Assembly (NCBI GenBank): GCA_045602005.1
Contig: JAZSAS010000042.1
Coordinates: 1-15,450, forward strand
Origin: UMGS755 sp045602005
GTDB taxonomy: Bacteria > Bacillota > Clostridia > UBA1381 > UBA9506
Direction: 5' to 3'
Length of the DNA stretch: 15,450 nucleotides
Shown here: piece by piece, positions 1 through 7,611 of the stretch
Layout of the letters: every line of letters begins with the position of its first letter
How positions within the stretch are numbered: the first letter of the stretch is position 1
Position numbers and translations under genes: made by a program
Notes under the pieces: generated by a model
Told to the model about the DNA's origin: nothing
What the model saw: only the letters and a program-made list of their open reading frames with translations
The model's database searches: none

Positions 1-121
1 CCTCCTCCGAAAGAACGCCCTTTTCAAGCCACCCCGCAGCATTTAAAATCACCTGATAGTCCGCCATCTTCCCAACAGCATCACTCAAACCCTTTTTGAT
101 AAACTCTCCTAATTGAAACAT
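1..121 (-). CDS. XkdX-like small phage protein, 5' part only (runs off the window)
   Basis: The first 40 codons of a minus-strand gene run off the left edge of the window. The ATG at 121-119 shares its A with the TAA of the BppU-like gene, and GGAGGG lies just upstream, so the start is well supported. The visible peptide begins MFQLGEFIKKGLSD and continues with YQVILNAAGWLEKGVLSEE. That pattern (a short helix, then LNAAGW followed by EKGVL and acidic residues) is characteristic of small XkdX-type proteins encoded just after the tail-fibre or baseplate genes of Firmicutes prophages. The function of the family is unknown. In many prophages the holin and endolysin come next, so lysis genes could lie just outside the window. 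The family call rests on remembered resemblance. Confidence 0.6.
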   Translation of the reverse strand, partial: MFQLGEFIKKGLSDAVGKMADYQVILNAAGWLEKGVLSEE

Positions 122-1779
122 TATACATTCCCTCCTAATGATATAATTGCATTTACCAATCTGTCATAAACCTTGTTGGAATCCCTGTTATATTCCACCT
201 CTAAACTTGTTCCGGCAGCATCCGCCATGAGCGTCATAGTGGGCGATACAGAAGTGACACCATCCACAAAACCATCTTCGTTTACAGGATAGGTTTCACA
301 GCTATATGGGTCATCTGCCGTTACAGCACTGCCAAACTCACATCTTGGATTCTTTACGGTTACGTCATTCTCAAAAACCTTTACGCCGTTATCAACGTAA
401 AAATATACGTTTGTTATAGGCTGTGTAAGAGTTATGGTTGTTGATAAACGTTTATTGTTTGATATTAAAGTTGTGCCGTCTTTATAACCAAAACACCATC
501 CGTAGGTCGTGTCTCCATGGTCGCTAACGCTGTCCACACTAAACGTGTAGGTTTCACCTACCTTTAAATTTTTTTCCCACGATTTTCCTCCCAAAGGTGA
601 TAGACACTGAAATCCAAATAGTTTTCCAGACACTCGTTTCAAGGTTACAACATTATCTTTTACTGTATTAGGGTAAGCACCCATTTTGGTAATATTGTCC
701 ATACTAATCAAATTGCCACCTAACCTTAAAAGGGTGACGTTTGAAAAGTCAACATAGGGCGCATAGGTTGTTGCCACCTTGCCCTCTTCAATCTGTATGT
801 TAGAAATTTTACACACGCCGGTTCCGTCAGAACCACTATCCAAACCATAAAATATAACGGTATAATCTAATTTCTCTTCGGTCATAGTCGCCGGCATGCC
901 AAATGACCACTTTTTATAATCGCCATTGCGAGTTAAGTATATATATTTATTTGAAGAATCCGTTTCGGCACTTAATGTATATGTTTTACCCGCAACTAAC
1001 TGGGGACATAATTCCCGAAGCTTCTTGCCTGAACTGATAAAACCATTACCCGTATAAAAATTTTGTGTTGCAATCTCAATGTAAGCGTTGTCCACAGTCT
1101 TCATCGTCAAAACGGGCGGATTGGTTGATAAAGCATCGTCACACGCTTCCTCTATCTTAGAAATATCAAAAAGATTCTTTCTAAAAACCTTGCAACCAAC
1201 CGTGTGCTCAAGCGGCGAAACATCATCCATACGAATCACCTCGCCCTTGGCTGTGCCACGAAAGGCATTTCCATAGCTCTGGTCGCTCAAAACCCTCTCC
1301 TGGGCAGGAACCGCCGCAAGCTCTATAACCTCTTGACTTAGCTTGTGAACAGATTGTTCTGTCCGAATGTTCTGGTCCATGAGCCTGACAATAATCGGTG
1401 TGGTATTTTCCGTCGCTAAATCTCCGTCTCCATGTCCGGCACGCACCTCCAATATCAATTCCTTCGTAGTCACATATCCCCCCAAAGGTGTAACAAGCGC
1501 CACCTCAAGGCTCAGCCGTCCGGCCACAGCATACATCGAAGATGTCATTTCATAATAAACCTCGCCGTCGGCTGTAACCTCTCCCTGATCAATCACCACC
1601 TGACCGTCAGAACGTTTTCCCTTAACCGCCAGAACGTGACCCGTAACATCATAAGGCACATTGTTTGAAAGAAAAGAAAAATTCAGCCGATAGGCCAGCA
1701 CATCTCCTGCAGTCAGGACAATATCTGTATAAAGTGTTCGTGCAGACTGTAAATCAAACCGCATATTATATTCAATCAT
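121..1779 (-). CDS. Baseplate/tail-fibre protein with BppU-like N-terminus and two lectin-like modules
   Basis: The start is taken at the ATG at 1779-1777 (MIEYNMRF), giving 552 residues, because AGGAGG at 1793-1788 sits 8 bases before it. The longer reading from a GTG at 1788 would begin inside that ribosome binding site. Residues about 5-130 resemble the N-terminal domain of siphophage upper baseplate proteins (BppU): beta-rich, with LYTDIVLTAGDVLAYRLNF followed by VTGHVLAVKGKRSDG. A short helical linker follows (about 130-160). Two beta-sandwich modules then start with NLFD and NLIS. Each carries a GKTYTLS- or GETYTFS-type strand, and the first ends with the IQIEEGKVATTYAPY motif, typical of carbohydrate-binding jelly-roll domains in phage tail proteins. 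The last 40 residues end in YDRLVNAIISLGGNV, a common C-terminus in Clostridia prophage tail proteins. Probable role: host surface recognition at the tail tip. The gene overlaps the XkdX-like start by one base. Confidence 0.72.
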   Translation of the reverse strand: MIEYNMRFDLQSARTLYTDIVLTAGDVLAYRLNFSFLSNNVPYDVTGHVLAVKGKRSDGQVVIDQGEVTADGEVYYEMTSSMYAVAGRLSLEVALVTPLGGYVTTKELILEVRAGHGDGDLATENTTPIIVRLMDQNIRTEQSVHKLSQEVIELAAVPAQERVLSDQSYGNAFRGTAKGEVIRMDDVSPLEHTVGCKVFRKNLFDISKIEEACDDALSTNPPVLTMKTVDNAYIEIATQNFYTGNGFISSGKKLRELCPQLVAGKTYTLSAETDSSNKYIYLTRNGDYKKWSFGMPATMTEEKLDYTVIFYGLDSGSDGTGVCKISNIQIEEGKVATTYAPYVDFSNVTLLRLGGNLISMDNITKMGAYPNTVKDNVVTLKRVSGKLFGFQCLSPLGGKSWEKNLKVGETYTFSVDSVSDHGDTTYGWCFGYKDGTTLISNNKRLSTTITLTQPITNVYFYVDNGVKVFENDVTVKNPRCEFGSAVTADDPYSCETYPVNEDGFVDGVTSVSPTMTLMADAAGTSLEVEYNRDSNKVYDRLVNAIISLGGNV

Positions 1780-1791
1780 TCCCTTCACCTC

Positions 1792-2694
1792 CTAACACAA
1801 TTTTAATTTAATTGTTATTATATTAGGAGTGGGAGTTGTTCGACCAGTCCCTACTTTCATACCACTCCGATACGCCCTGAGCACATTATCTTCACCTAAT
1901 TCAAACCGCAGATATGCCCGACAATAATTCCAGGTCGTCGCATCAAAATATGAAATATGTAGTTTACCTTCATTGTTATTGGCCATAGCGGAACCCCAAT
2001 TCAATTTGCTTCCAGGATAATGTGTAGACAACACGCTGTAGCATTCTCCGGTTGTCAAGTCTGCAAATCCACAAAAACAATGATACTGAGATTCTTCATC
2101 AATACGTTCATCGCAGTAGGCAATCACAAACCGATATCCCACCTTGTCCAGCTCAATTTCTGCTATCAAGGTCTCATCTAGGTTAGTCTCGTTCCACACA
2201 AAGGTAATTGTGTGAAATTCCGTACGATTGAGCCCCAAATACGAATGTTTCATTAATGCCTTGTCTCCACCCCTGGAAACCACCCCAGACTCTGTAATCT
2301 CTCCCAACACCACATAGTCCTCACCCTCCGGCGGTGTAACAGTGCACCGTGGTGCCACCAAGCCTAGTGCTATATCCTGATAAAACCAAACATAATTTTT
2401 AACGCCTGCCTCATATGCCAGGAGCACACCCTCATCATCAATTTCCACTCGTTTTCCATCACTCATATACAAAACACCGGCATTGACCTTGACCTGTCCT
2501 TCTGCTATTGTCAGCCGGCATCCGTGGACCACACCTTTAGAAATTAAACTGCCCGATATTGCGTTTAAATCCTCTACACCATATGTCATATCATCTTGAA
2601 AGGCAAGAACACCGCCACCCAATTCCTCTGCAGCAGCATTCAAAGCCTCCGCCGTCACCAACTGATTGTCTGTAAAATTCACCTGATAACTCAT
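1792..2694 (-). CDS. Phage baseplate/tail appendage protein
   Basis: The protein has 300 residues from the ATG at 2694-2692 (MSYQVNFTDNQLVTAEALN), which follows GGAGGAGGG. The frame stays open to a TTG at 2721, but that start has no ribosome binding site and overlaps the hub gene. The N-terminal 130 residues resemble proteins found next to tail hubs in Clostridia prophages: a short NQLVTAEALNAAAEEL segment, then a beta-rich part with GCRLTIAEGQVKVNAG and PPEGEDYVVLGEIT. This pattern also appears in baseplate wedge or fibre-anchoring proteins. The C-terminal half (FHTITFVWNETNLDETLIAEIEL onward, in part) is beta-rich and not recognised; it may form a receptor-binding or spike domain. The stop codon TAG lies within the ribosome binding site of the next gene, so the two are probably translationally coupled. 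Its role in the tail tip is inferred from position and composition. Confidence 0.6.
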   Translation of the reverse strand: MSYQVNFTDNQLVTAEALNAAAEELGGGVLAFQDDMTYGVEDLNAISGSLISKGVVHGCRLTIAEGQVKVNAGVLYMSDGKRVEIDDEGVLLAYEAGVKNYVWFYQDIALGLVAPRCTVTPPEGEDYVVLGEITESGVVSRGGDKALMKHSYLGLNRTEFHTITFVWNETNLDETLIAEIELDKVGYRFVIAYCDERIDEESQYHCFCGFADLTTGECYSVLSTHYPGSKLNWGSAMANNNEGKLHISYFDATTWNYCRAYLRFELGEDNVLRAYRSGMKVGTGRTTPTPNIITIKLKLC

Positions 2695-2717
2695 TGTTCT
2701 CCCTCCTCCTTCACATT

Positions 2718-3680
2718 TCAAACCGCCTCAAAACTCGGTTCCTCACCGCAGCCATCAGCCTCATACCAAATATGTACCCCCGTTATGCGTTTCTCTTGAG
2801 ATTTTTGAAAACCTCCTAAAGAAACCTTCACTGTCAAAAGGTCGCCCAACTGATAATCCCTGCCAAACTGAATGTCTCGCACTTTGGCTCTTGCAGTCTG
2901 GTTCCAAAGCCGGCTCTGTAGTTGTCGCCTGGCTTCCTCCTCTGTATTGCCACTAAGCAAACATTCCCAACGATAAATCCCGGTCTGACTTCCATCTCCC
3001 TTCAAATAGGTACGCACAGGTTCCGGCTGATTCCCCTCACTATCTGCCTCTTGCTCTTCTTCATACCATCCGCAGGTATAATAGTCAAGAAAATCTTCTA
3101 TATAGGCCGTTTCGTAGGCGTTTTGATTATCTTCCGAAACAACTAACGGTAGCCTTCTGCCGGAAAGAATTTGAAAAATCCATTGCCCGGCAGATGGATC
3201 AAAACACAACTCATGCCCGCCTTTTTCCTGCTCCAGACATTGGCAAATAGCCTCCAGGGTCGTCACATCCTGCTTTAACTCAAAAGAAACTTTGTTCTTT
3301 AACCCCGCCGTCTCCCCCAGCACAAATGATGGCACATCAGAAAATGCCTGTGCTGCCATATCACGGCATAAATTCTCAACAGGCATCGTCTTTTTCTCAA
3401 AAGCAACTGTCACCCGCTTAGAAAGCAGCCAATTGCAGGTACGTCCGTAAAGCACGCACTCATCCGAGAGCCGATATCCGGTAATAATCGCCTGCTTTTT
3501 CCCCTGAACCGCCACCAAATAAGGATATTCTCTCAAAACACGAGTTAACTCATCCTGAAGGGTAGTATGTAATTCAAAGGTGCCCACCTGATTAAAATGT
3601 AGCTGCCAATTAACTGAAATCAGGTCCTGCAAAATAAAAACTGGTTGAAAATCAAAGGTATAAAAACTGATATATTCCAC
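2718..3680 (-). CDS. Siphovirus ReqiPepy6 Gp37-like tail hub protein
   Basis: The protein has 320 residues and begins at a GTG (MEYISFYTFDFQPVFILQD) with a modest GGTGA six bases upstream. The GTG lies one base past the TAG of the Dit gene. The N-terminus, with the phrase SVNWQLHFNQVGTFELH and then YPYLVAVQGKKQAIITGYR, matches the layout of the ReqiPepy6 Gp37-like family. Members sit right after Dit in Gram-positive siphophages and serve as the central tail hub, equivalent to gpD or gp27-type hub folds. The middle part contains KVSFELKQDVTTLEAICQ and the C-terminus has FGRDYQLGDLLTVKVSLGG, the strand pattern typical of the hub barrel (YxLGDxVTV). No Tal-type peptidase or lysozyme domain is attached, so the hub is of the short form. 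Family assignment is confident; the detailed function is inferred from the family. Confidence 0.75.
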   Translation of the reverse strand: MEYISFYTFDFQPVFILQDLISVNWQLHFNQVGTFELHTTLQDELTRVLREYPYLVAVQGKKQAIITGYRLSDECVLYGRTCNWLLSKRVTVAFEKKTMPVENLCRDMAAQAFSDVPSFVLGETAGLKNKVSFELKQDVTTLEAICQCLEQEKGGHELCFDPSAGQWIFQILSGRRLPLVVSEDNQNAYETAYIEDFLDYYTCGWYEEEQEADSEGNQPEPVRTYLKGDGSQTGIYRWECLLSGNTEEEARRQLQSRLWNQTARAKVRDIQFGRDYQLGDLLTVKVSLGGFQKSQEKRITGVHIWYEADGCGEEPSFEAV

Positions 3681-3681
3681 G

Positions 3682-4536
3682 CTACATCACCATTCCCAGA
3701 TACTTTTCTTTCATTATGCACACCACTGTTATATCGCTGCCTACATTCAAAACCGCAGCCATCAAAAAATTACCACCCGGTCTCAGCGCCAGCTTATGCA
3801 GAAAGGTATCCTCCGAAAGATAAACCAAAAGATTTCCCTGATTATTCTCTTCCGTTTTCAAATTACTCCGCACCTGCCTGTTTGGAACATCCACCGTAAT
3901 AATTTCGCCCTCTGCCATAGCATAATTCAGCTGAAACCTGACGCCCGTAGTCTGGTTTTCAAGTAAAACACCTTCCTGTTCCTGTGCCTCACCCTGACGA
4001 TTACAAACTATGTGTAAAACAGGCTCCGTTTCCACATCACCATTATTGCTGATAGTCTGCCGAGAAGTCTTTTCCGTAAACACACAAGGCAATGTAAATG
4101 TTCCGCTAACCAAATCCGAACGACGAAAAAGAGGAATGCTTTTCTCCTCACGTCCTTCAAAATATGGGTCGTCTGCAGTAAATTGAATGATAAATTCCCT
4201 GTATTGGCCCCTTGGTTTTTTCATCTCAAAGTGACTGCAGTATGCAGCAATGCGTCTAACGACGCCACGACTGAAAATTGTCATTTCGCCTGCCTGATTC
4301 AACACCGCAAATCCAGATGAAATCTCTCCTGCAGCAGCGCAACAATCCCCCCGCAGGGTCATCAGTCTCGCCCCCGGAGTCTGGCTTATCGTCACTTGAC
4401 CCGGCACCTGAACATAACGAATCGTTTCAAAATTCTTTTCAGGCATCATAAAACCACTGTAATCAGTTATATTCCATCGACTTCTGCCACCACCGAAATG
4501 CAAAGCTCCGGATTCATTTTCAAAAATAATTTCCAT
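3682..4536 (-). CDS. Distal tail protein (Dit-like)
   Basis: Three ATG codons lie in a row (4542, 4539, 4536). The third is preferred because GAGAGGGG then sits seven bases upstream, giving 284 residues starting MEIIFENESG. The gene overlaps the end of the tape measure gene. The N-terminal half has the phage_tail family pattern: a beta-strand start, the NITDYSGF region, a GQVTISQTPGARLMTLRGD segment, and then RYREFIIQ-like strands ending in TADDPYFEG (here QYREFIIQFTADDPYFEG), which is the hallmark of Dit N-terminal domains. The C-terminal half (NNGDVETEPVLHIVCN, then VDVPNRQV) is the galectin-like domain with its usual GD.ETEP motif. Dit forms the hexameric ring at the tail tip, linking the tail tube to the hub and baseplate proteins. 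Position and motifs agree, so confidence is good. Confidence 0.82.
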   Translation of the reverse strand: MEIIFENESGALHFGGGRSRWNITDYSGFMMPEKNFETIRYVQVPGQVTISQTPGARLMTLRGDCCAAAGEISSGFAVLNQAGEMTIFSRGVVRRIAAYCSHFEMKKPRGQYREFIIQFTADDPYFEGREEKSIPLFRRSDLVSGTFTLPCVFTEKTSRQTISNNGDVETEPVLHIVCNRQGEAQEQEGVLLENQTTGVRFQLNYAMAEGEIITVDVPNRQVRSNLKTEENNQGNLLVYLSEDTFLHKLALRPGGNFLMAAVLNVGSDITVVCIMKEKYLGMVM

Positions 4537-4538
4537 CA

Positions 4539-5678
4539 TCATACCCCTCTCAGCTTCTCAATTTCCGCATGGCTCTGTGCCGCACGAAGCTGCTGTGCCA
4601 CCGTTTCACCGGCACTGTTCAATACATAACTGATGTTATAGTGAATGTTTTTTGAACCGCCTGCTTTTAACTCTTTACCGGATGTTTCCGATAAAGACCT
4701 GTCTGTCACAACACTGAGCATCGAATCCCTTAAAAGCTCCTGCATGCTCTTTAGTTTTTTAATAAATCCGTTCCCAAAGGCCTCCGCCGACAATTCACCC
4801 TCTGTTAAAAATCCATCCGGAATGGTCCCATACCACTCAGAAAGTGCCTGTTCAATGCTCTCTAAAGCCTCCCTGGTTTCTTCGGCATAGCTCTGAGCAG
4901 CTGTTTCCCCTGCCAGAGCCTGAATAGCCTCCCAATCACCGATATAGGCTTCTCTGGATTCATCATCCATTTTCAAAAGTTCTTCCTGGAAACGAATTGC
5001 GTCTTCCACCGAAAGCTCCCGAATCGCATTAAACATGCCTCTGGGAATTTCCTCCATCGACTGTACCCGGGCAAGGAGCGCCGCATATTGCTCCAGCTGT
5101 TCTCTTTCATCCGACAAATCAAGGAGGGTATCCTCAAATACAATTTTACTTCCATCCGGTCCGGCGTTTAAAAGGGTTACCGTCTGCGAATCAAACAAAC
5201 CGCCAAAATCCCGCATTTTATCCGCCATTTTTTCACGGGCCTTTTCAAATTCCTCCAAACTATCCGTGGCTCGCTCAGCAATTTCAGAAAAATTGTCAAC
5301 AATAAGCGCTTTAACAGTCTCATAATGTTCCTTTAAATTTTCAAGATATGCCTCATTGGCTTTTTTCTGTAATCGCAGTTCTTCATTTTGACGGTATATT
5401 TCCGCCTGTTCTGCAGTCCTTGCCCGTGCCAGCCGGTTTTGATATTCCCGACGATATTTCTCTTCCTGTGCAGCATCCATTTCCGCTTCCAGCCGCTCTT
5501 TTTCCTGATAATACCACTTCTGGCTTTCCAAAAGCTCCCGACTCAGTTCATCAGAGGCCCCCCGCACCCTACCAGCACTGTCTGCCATTCCTTGCCCCAG
5601 ACTTTCACCCAATAGCTTGCCAATATTTTTAAAACTTTCACCAATTTCTTTTTCTACCTGTTTGTCCTGGTCTGCCAT
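4539..5678 (-). CDS. Unusually short phage tape measure protein
   Basis: The protein has 379 residues; the ATG follows AGGAGGGGG. Residues 45-155 are strongly charged, alanine- and glutamate-rich heptads, predicted as a long coiled coil. After a globular insert (FGGLFDSQTVTLLNAGP), the segment at about 200-300 has the LKMDDESREAYIGDWEAIQ, YAEE and EWYGTIPDGF pattern seen in the C-terminal third of tape measures from Clostridia siphophages. The last 40 residues (IHYNISYVLNSAGETVAQQL) match the end of such proteins. It sits between the Gp15-type assembly gene and Dit, the normal place. What is odd is the size: siphophage tape measures usually run to many hundreds of residues and carry hydrophobic segments, and this one has neither the length nor any membrane-like stretch. 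At about 0.15 nm per residue it would specify a tail near 55-60 nm. Alternative: a truncated relic of a longer gene, but both ends look natural. Confidence 0.72.
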   Translation of the reverse strand: MADQDKQVEKEIGESFKNIGKLLGESLGQGMADSAGRVRGASDELSRELLESQKWYYQEKERLEAEMDAAQEEKYRREYQNRLARARTAEQAEIYRQNEELRLQKKANEAYLENLKEHYETVKALIVDNFSEIAERATDSLEEFEKAREKMADKMRDFGGLFDSQTVTLLNAGPDGSKIVFEDTLLDLSDEREQLEQYAALLARVQSMEEIPRGMFNAIRELSVEDAIRFQEELLKMDDESREAYIGDWEAIQALAGETAAQSYAEETREALESIEQALSEWYGTIPDGFLTEGELSAEAFGNGFIKKLKSMQELLRDSMLSVVTDRSLSETSGKELKAGGSKNIHYNISYVLNSAGETVAQQLRAAQSHAEIEKLRGV

Positions 5679-5696
5679 ATATCCCCCTCCTCTCTA

Positions 5697-6272
5697 TTAA
5701 AATAGGTCCTCTAGCGCTTTAGAAACATCTGCCTCCCGTTCTGCTTCGCTCCGATAATCCCGCAATCTATATAGTTCCTTCATACGGCGATAAAACTGCC
5801 TTTGCTCCTTGCTCTTTAACGATGATACATCCACCGCCCGATAATGCATCGCCCTGACAAACTGAGTATCCTCACTCAAACCTGCAAGCAAGGCCTTAAA
5901 CTGAAACCAATGCAACTGTGCCTTCGTTAAATCCATTCCATATTGTTGATAAAAACCCGCATAAATCAAGGAAGCATCCTGCGAGAAACTGTAAAGCCGA
6001 CGAAAACATCGTTTCCTTTTGTCTGCTCGATATCGAGGTGCCCCTCCTGCATAAAATGCCGCCATGCCGTTCACTGCCTCCGCCAGTGTTTCCGGCAGTG
6101 CACGATAGCAAAGCGTCAACAACGTAGGCAGCTTGTCTGCAAAATTCCCCTCTTTTTCAAACAAAACACGCTCAATCTCAATCCACGCCCTGAAATCCGT
6201 GAAAACAGGATAGCCTTTTCCACTGCATATAATTTCCTCCGGCAAATTGCCTGTTATTAAGCCTGATAACAT
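5697..6272 (-). CDS. Gp15-type tail assembly protein
   Basis: The protein has 191 residues, starting at an ATG six bases after AGGAGG (MLSGLITGNLPEEI). The N-terminus, LPEEIICSGKGYPVFTDFRAW, is the recognisable opening of the bacteriophage Gp15 family (Listeria A118 type), which lies between the major tail protein and the tape measure. The rest is helical and ends with KRCFRRLYSFSQDASLIYAGFYQQYGMDL, then LHWFQFKALLAGL, again typical of the family. Proteins in this position are thought to act with a second small protein as chaperones that hold the tape measure during tail assembly. That partner (Gp14- or gpG-like) is normally encoded just upstream, but here a 130-base non-coding stretch takes its place. 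The tape measure starts 18 bases after the stop codon, consistent with coupled expression. Confidence 0.8.
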   Translation of the reverse strand: MLSGLITGNLPEEIICSGKGYPVFTDFRAWIEIERVLFEKEGNFADKLPTLLTLCYRALPETLAEAVNGMAAFYAGGAPRYRADKRKRCFRRLYSFSQDASLIYAGFYQQYGMDLTKAQLHWFQFKALLAGLSEDTQFVRAMHYRAVDVSSLKSKEQRQFYRRMKELYRLRDYRSEAEREADVSKALEDLF

Positions 6273-6402
6273 GATAAGCCTCCTGCAATAAACGATTCAT
6301 TTCATGCAAGCGGGAGCCGGACTCTGCACGCATTTAAAAAGCATCACACCTGCAGAGCCGGCACATCCCAATGAGCCGAAAGCTCACGTGTAATTACACG
6401 CT
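6273..6402 (-). other. Structured gap between major tail protein and Gp15 genes (three stem-loops)
   Basis: In A118-like phages a tail chaperone gene lies here. None with a ribosome binding site and reasonable length is visible. Three hairpins follow the tail protein stop: a perfect 14-base palindrome, CGTGTAATTACACG (6387-6400); a five-pair stem, TGAGC/GCTCA (6372-6386); and a 12-pair stem with a single bulged base (arms 6316-6328 and 6351-6362, GCCGGCTCTGCA and its complement). No U-run follows the last stem, so it is not a standard intrinsic terminator. It may slow transcription or protect the 3' end of the abundant tail protein message. Confidence 0.7.
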
Positions 6403-6894
6403 TTATGCCTGGGTAAAGCTACAGCTCTCCCACTCATCCGTGCTCACTGCATGTCCAAATACCTTCTCGCCTTTCACCTTCATGGTGCCGCTATAGGTAT
6501 AAGCATCCATGGAGTTTCCTTCGGTATCCAGAATCACTGAAAAATCCCGTTTAACAGCCGGACAACTGCCGGTTTCATCAGCTTGTGACAAGTCCACCAT
6601 CAAAATAGACCGCACAGCACTGTCCCCCAGCAATTCATTTTCTGCAATAGACACCAAATCCTTATGAACCGGGTCATCCAAAAACTGGTCAAACGCATAA
6701 GAAATACTGGGGCTGTAACCCACCACATCCGACTGCTCAAATTCCTCATCCACATACTGACGAGAATACTCCAGCGGATTTTTCTTGGTAGAGATTTCAC
6801 TAAATCCCTTCATGCGGTAATAGATTGTCGCTCCACCGGCTTCCTTTACACCAAAAAACGCCAGTTTATCACTTCGTTTCACAATTTTATTCAT
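6403..6894 (-). CDS. Major tail (tube) protein
   Basis: The protein has 163 residues. The ATG overlaps the last codons of the previous gene and is preceded by AGGGG. The sequence opens MNKIVKRSDKLAFFGV, then GATIYYRMKGFSEISTKKNPLEY and RQYVDEEFEQSDVVGYSPS, and has a SYAFDQF segment followed by LMVDLSQ. This opening, the KNP-EYSRQYVDE motif and the final GEKVFGHAVSTDEWESCSF strands are characteristic of major tail proteins of A118-like and Clostridia siphophages, which polymerise as hexamers into the tail tube. The length is in the usual range. There is no Ig-like C-terminal decoration domain. As the most abundant tail protein it would need high expression, and the hairpins directly after its stop fit stabilisation of the message or lower expression of the genes beyond. 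Confidence 0.83.
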   Translation of the reverse strand: MNKIVKRSDKLAFFGVKEAGGATIYYRMKGFSEISTKKNPLEYSRQYVDEEFEQSDVVGYSPSISYAFDQFLDDPVHKDLVSIAENELLGDSAVRSILMVDLSQADETGSCPAVKRDFSVILDTEGNSMDAYTYSGTMKVKGEKVFGHAVSTDEWESCSFTQA

Positions 6895-7300
6895 CCTTCA
6901 CACCCCTTCCCTCATAATAAATCATCCTGCAATCCATACCGTATCGATTGCTGCTATAACTTCTGTCAGCCAGGGCACCGGTTTTCAAAACTTCAAAGCT
7001 TCGAACCGTCCGCCCCTCGCCTAAATCAGGAAAACGTTCGCCTTTTTCCAACCACTGACCAACCTTTTCATAAAACGCCGTCATTTCCTCAGGTCTTGCC
7101 ACATGATTCAGTCCTCGTGATGACAGTCTGAAAACAAACTGCCTGAGACTGCCCCCGTCAACATACTTTTCTAAAACCGGTTCACAGGCCAGGCTTTCCA
7201 CACTGACAACATGCTCCCCTTCCTCCAGAAAGTCCGCCGCCAACAGCCGCTTGGTAAGGAAACTGCAAGTTTTCAAAAATGTAAGTATCTTCTCTAACAT
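6887..7300 (-). CDS. Tail terminator/completion-like phage protein (minor capsid family)
   Basis: The protein has 137 residues from the ATG at 7300 (MLEKILTFLKTC), which follows GGAGGG. The frame remains open further upstream to 7336, but that part overlaps the preceding gene and has no better start. A helix at the N-terminus is followed by beta-strands (VVSVESLACEPVLEKYVDGGS, shortened here) and RQFVFRLSSRGLN, then a helix (EMTAFYEKVGQWLEKG), and a final strand ending in MIYYEGRG. This mixed fold and the phrase VLEKYVDGG resemble the family annotated as phage minor capsid or tail terminator protein that lies one gene before the major tail protein in Firmicutes siphophages. Such proteins cap the tail tube and join it to the head. 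It overlaps the major tail protein gene by 8 bases. Confidence 0.62.
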   Translation of the reverse strand: MLEKILTFLKTCSFLTKRLLAADFLEEGEHVVSVESLACEPVLEKYVDGGSLRQFVFRLSSRGLNHVARPEEMTAFYEKVGQWLEKGERFPDLGEGRTVRSFEVLKTGALADRSYSSNRYGMDCRMIYYEGRGVKDE

Positions 7301-7311
7301 AGTGTTCCCTC

Positions 7312-7611
7312 CTACCGTCTGCCAATCACTTTCCAATGAGAAAGTCCGCTGTCACTTTTTCGGTTATCCCGCACTTCCACTGCAGTAAACCATAAATTGC
7401 TTCCCGCCCGGCTGATTTCATCACCACACTCCACCTGTGCCCCGCCGGTTCCCGGAATCCGCACAGTGATTTGCCCATCCCGACAAAATCCGCCGTCATC
7501 TGTCCTAATGGCTTCCGTCACTGTACAATATACGCCGCTCACCTGAGCCTGTAATACCGTGCCTGTGCGTCGATCCAGCCGCCTGATCAAAAGGGTATCC
7601 ATCATCTTCAT
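7312..7611 (-). CDS. Head-closure (stopper)-like minor capsid protein
   Basis: The protein has 99 residues. The ATG at 7611 overlaps the stop of the adaptor gene (ATGA), with GGGGG eight bases upstream. Two further ATGs at 7605 and 7602 are possible. The protein is almost entirely beta: MDTLLIRRLDRRTGTVLQ, GVYCTVTEAIRTDDGGFCRD, GQITVRIPG, a CGDEI turn, then WKVIGRR at the end. The pattern R.P....V..GD....G....W.V matches small barrel proteins found between the head-tail adaptor and the tail terminator in A118-like phages, where they close the capsid after packaging. The assignment rests mainly on position, size and strand pattern; confidence in the exact role is moderate. Alternative: an uncharacterised minor capsid protein with a similar barrel fold. 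Confidence 0.55.
   Translation of the reverse strand: MKMMDTLLIRRLDRRTGTVLQAQVSGVYCTVTEAIRTDDGGFCRDGQITVRIPGTGGAQVECGDEISRAGSNLWFTAVEVRDNRKSDSGLSHWKVIGRR

Noticed and set aside
6316..6362. The long hairpin as a normal intrinsic terminator
   Set aside because: No run of U follows the stem, and the downstream tail genes have no visible promoter of their own, so full termination would silence them.
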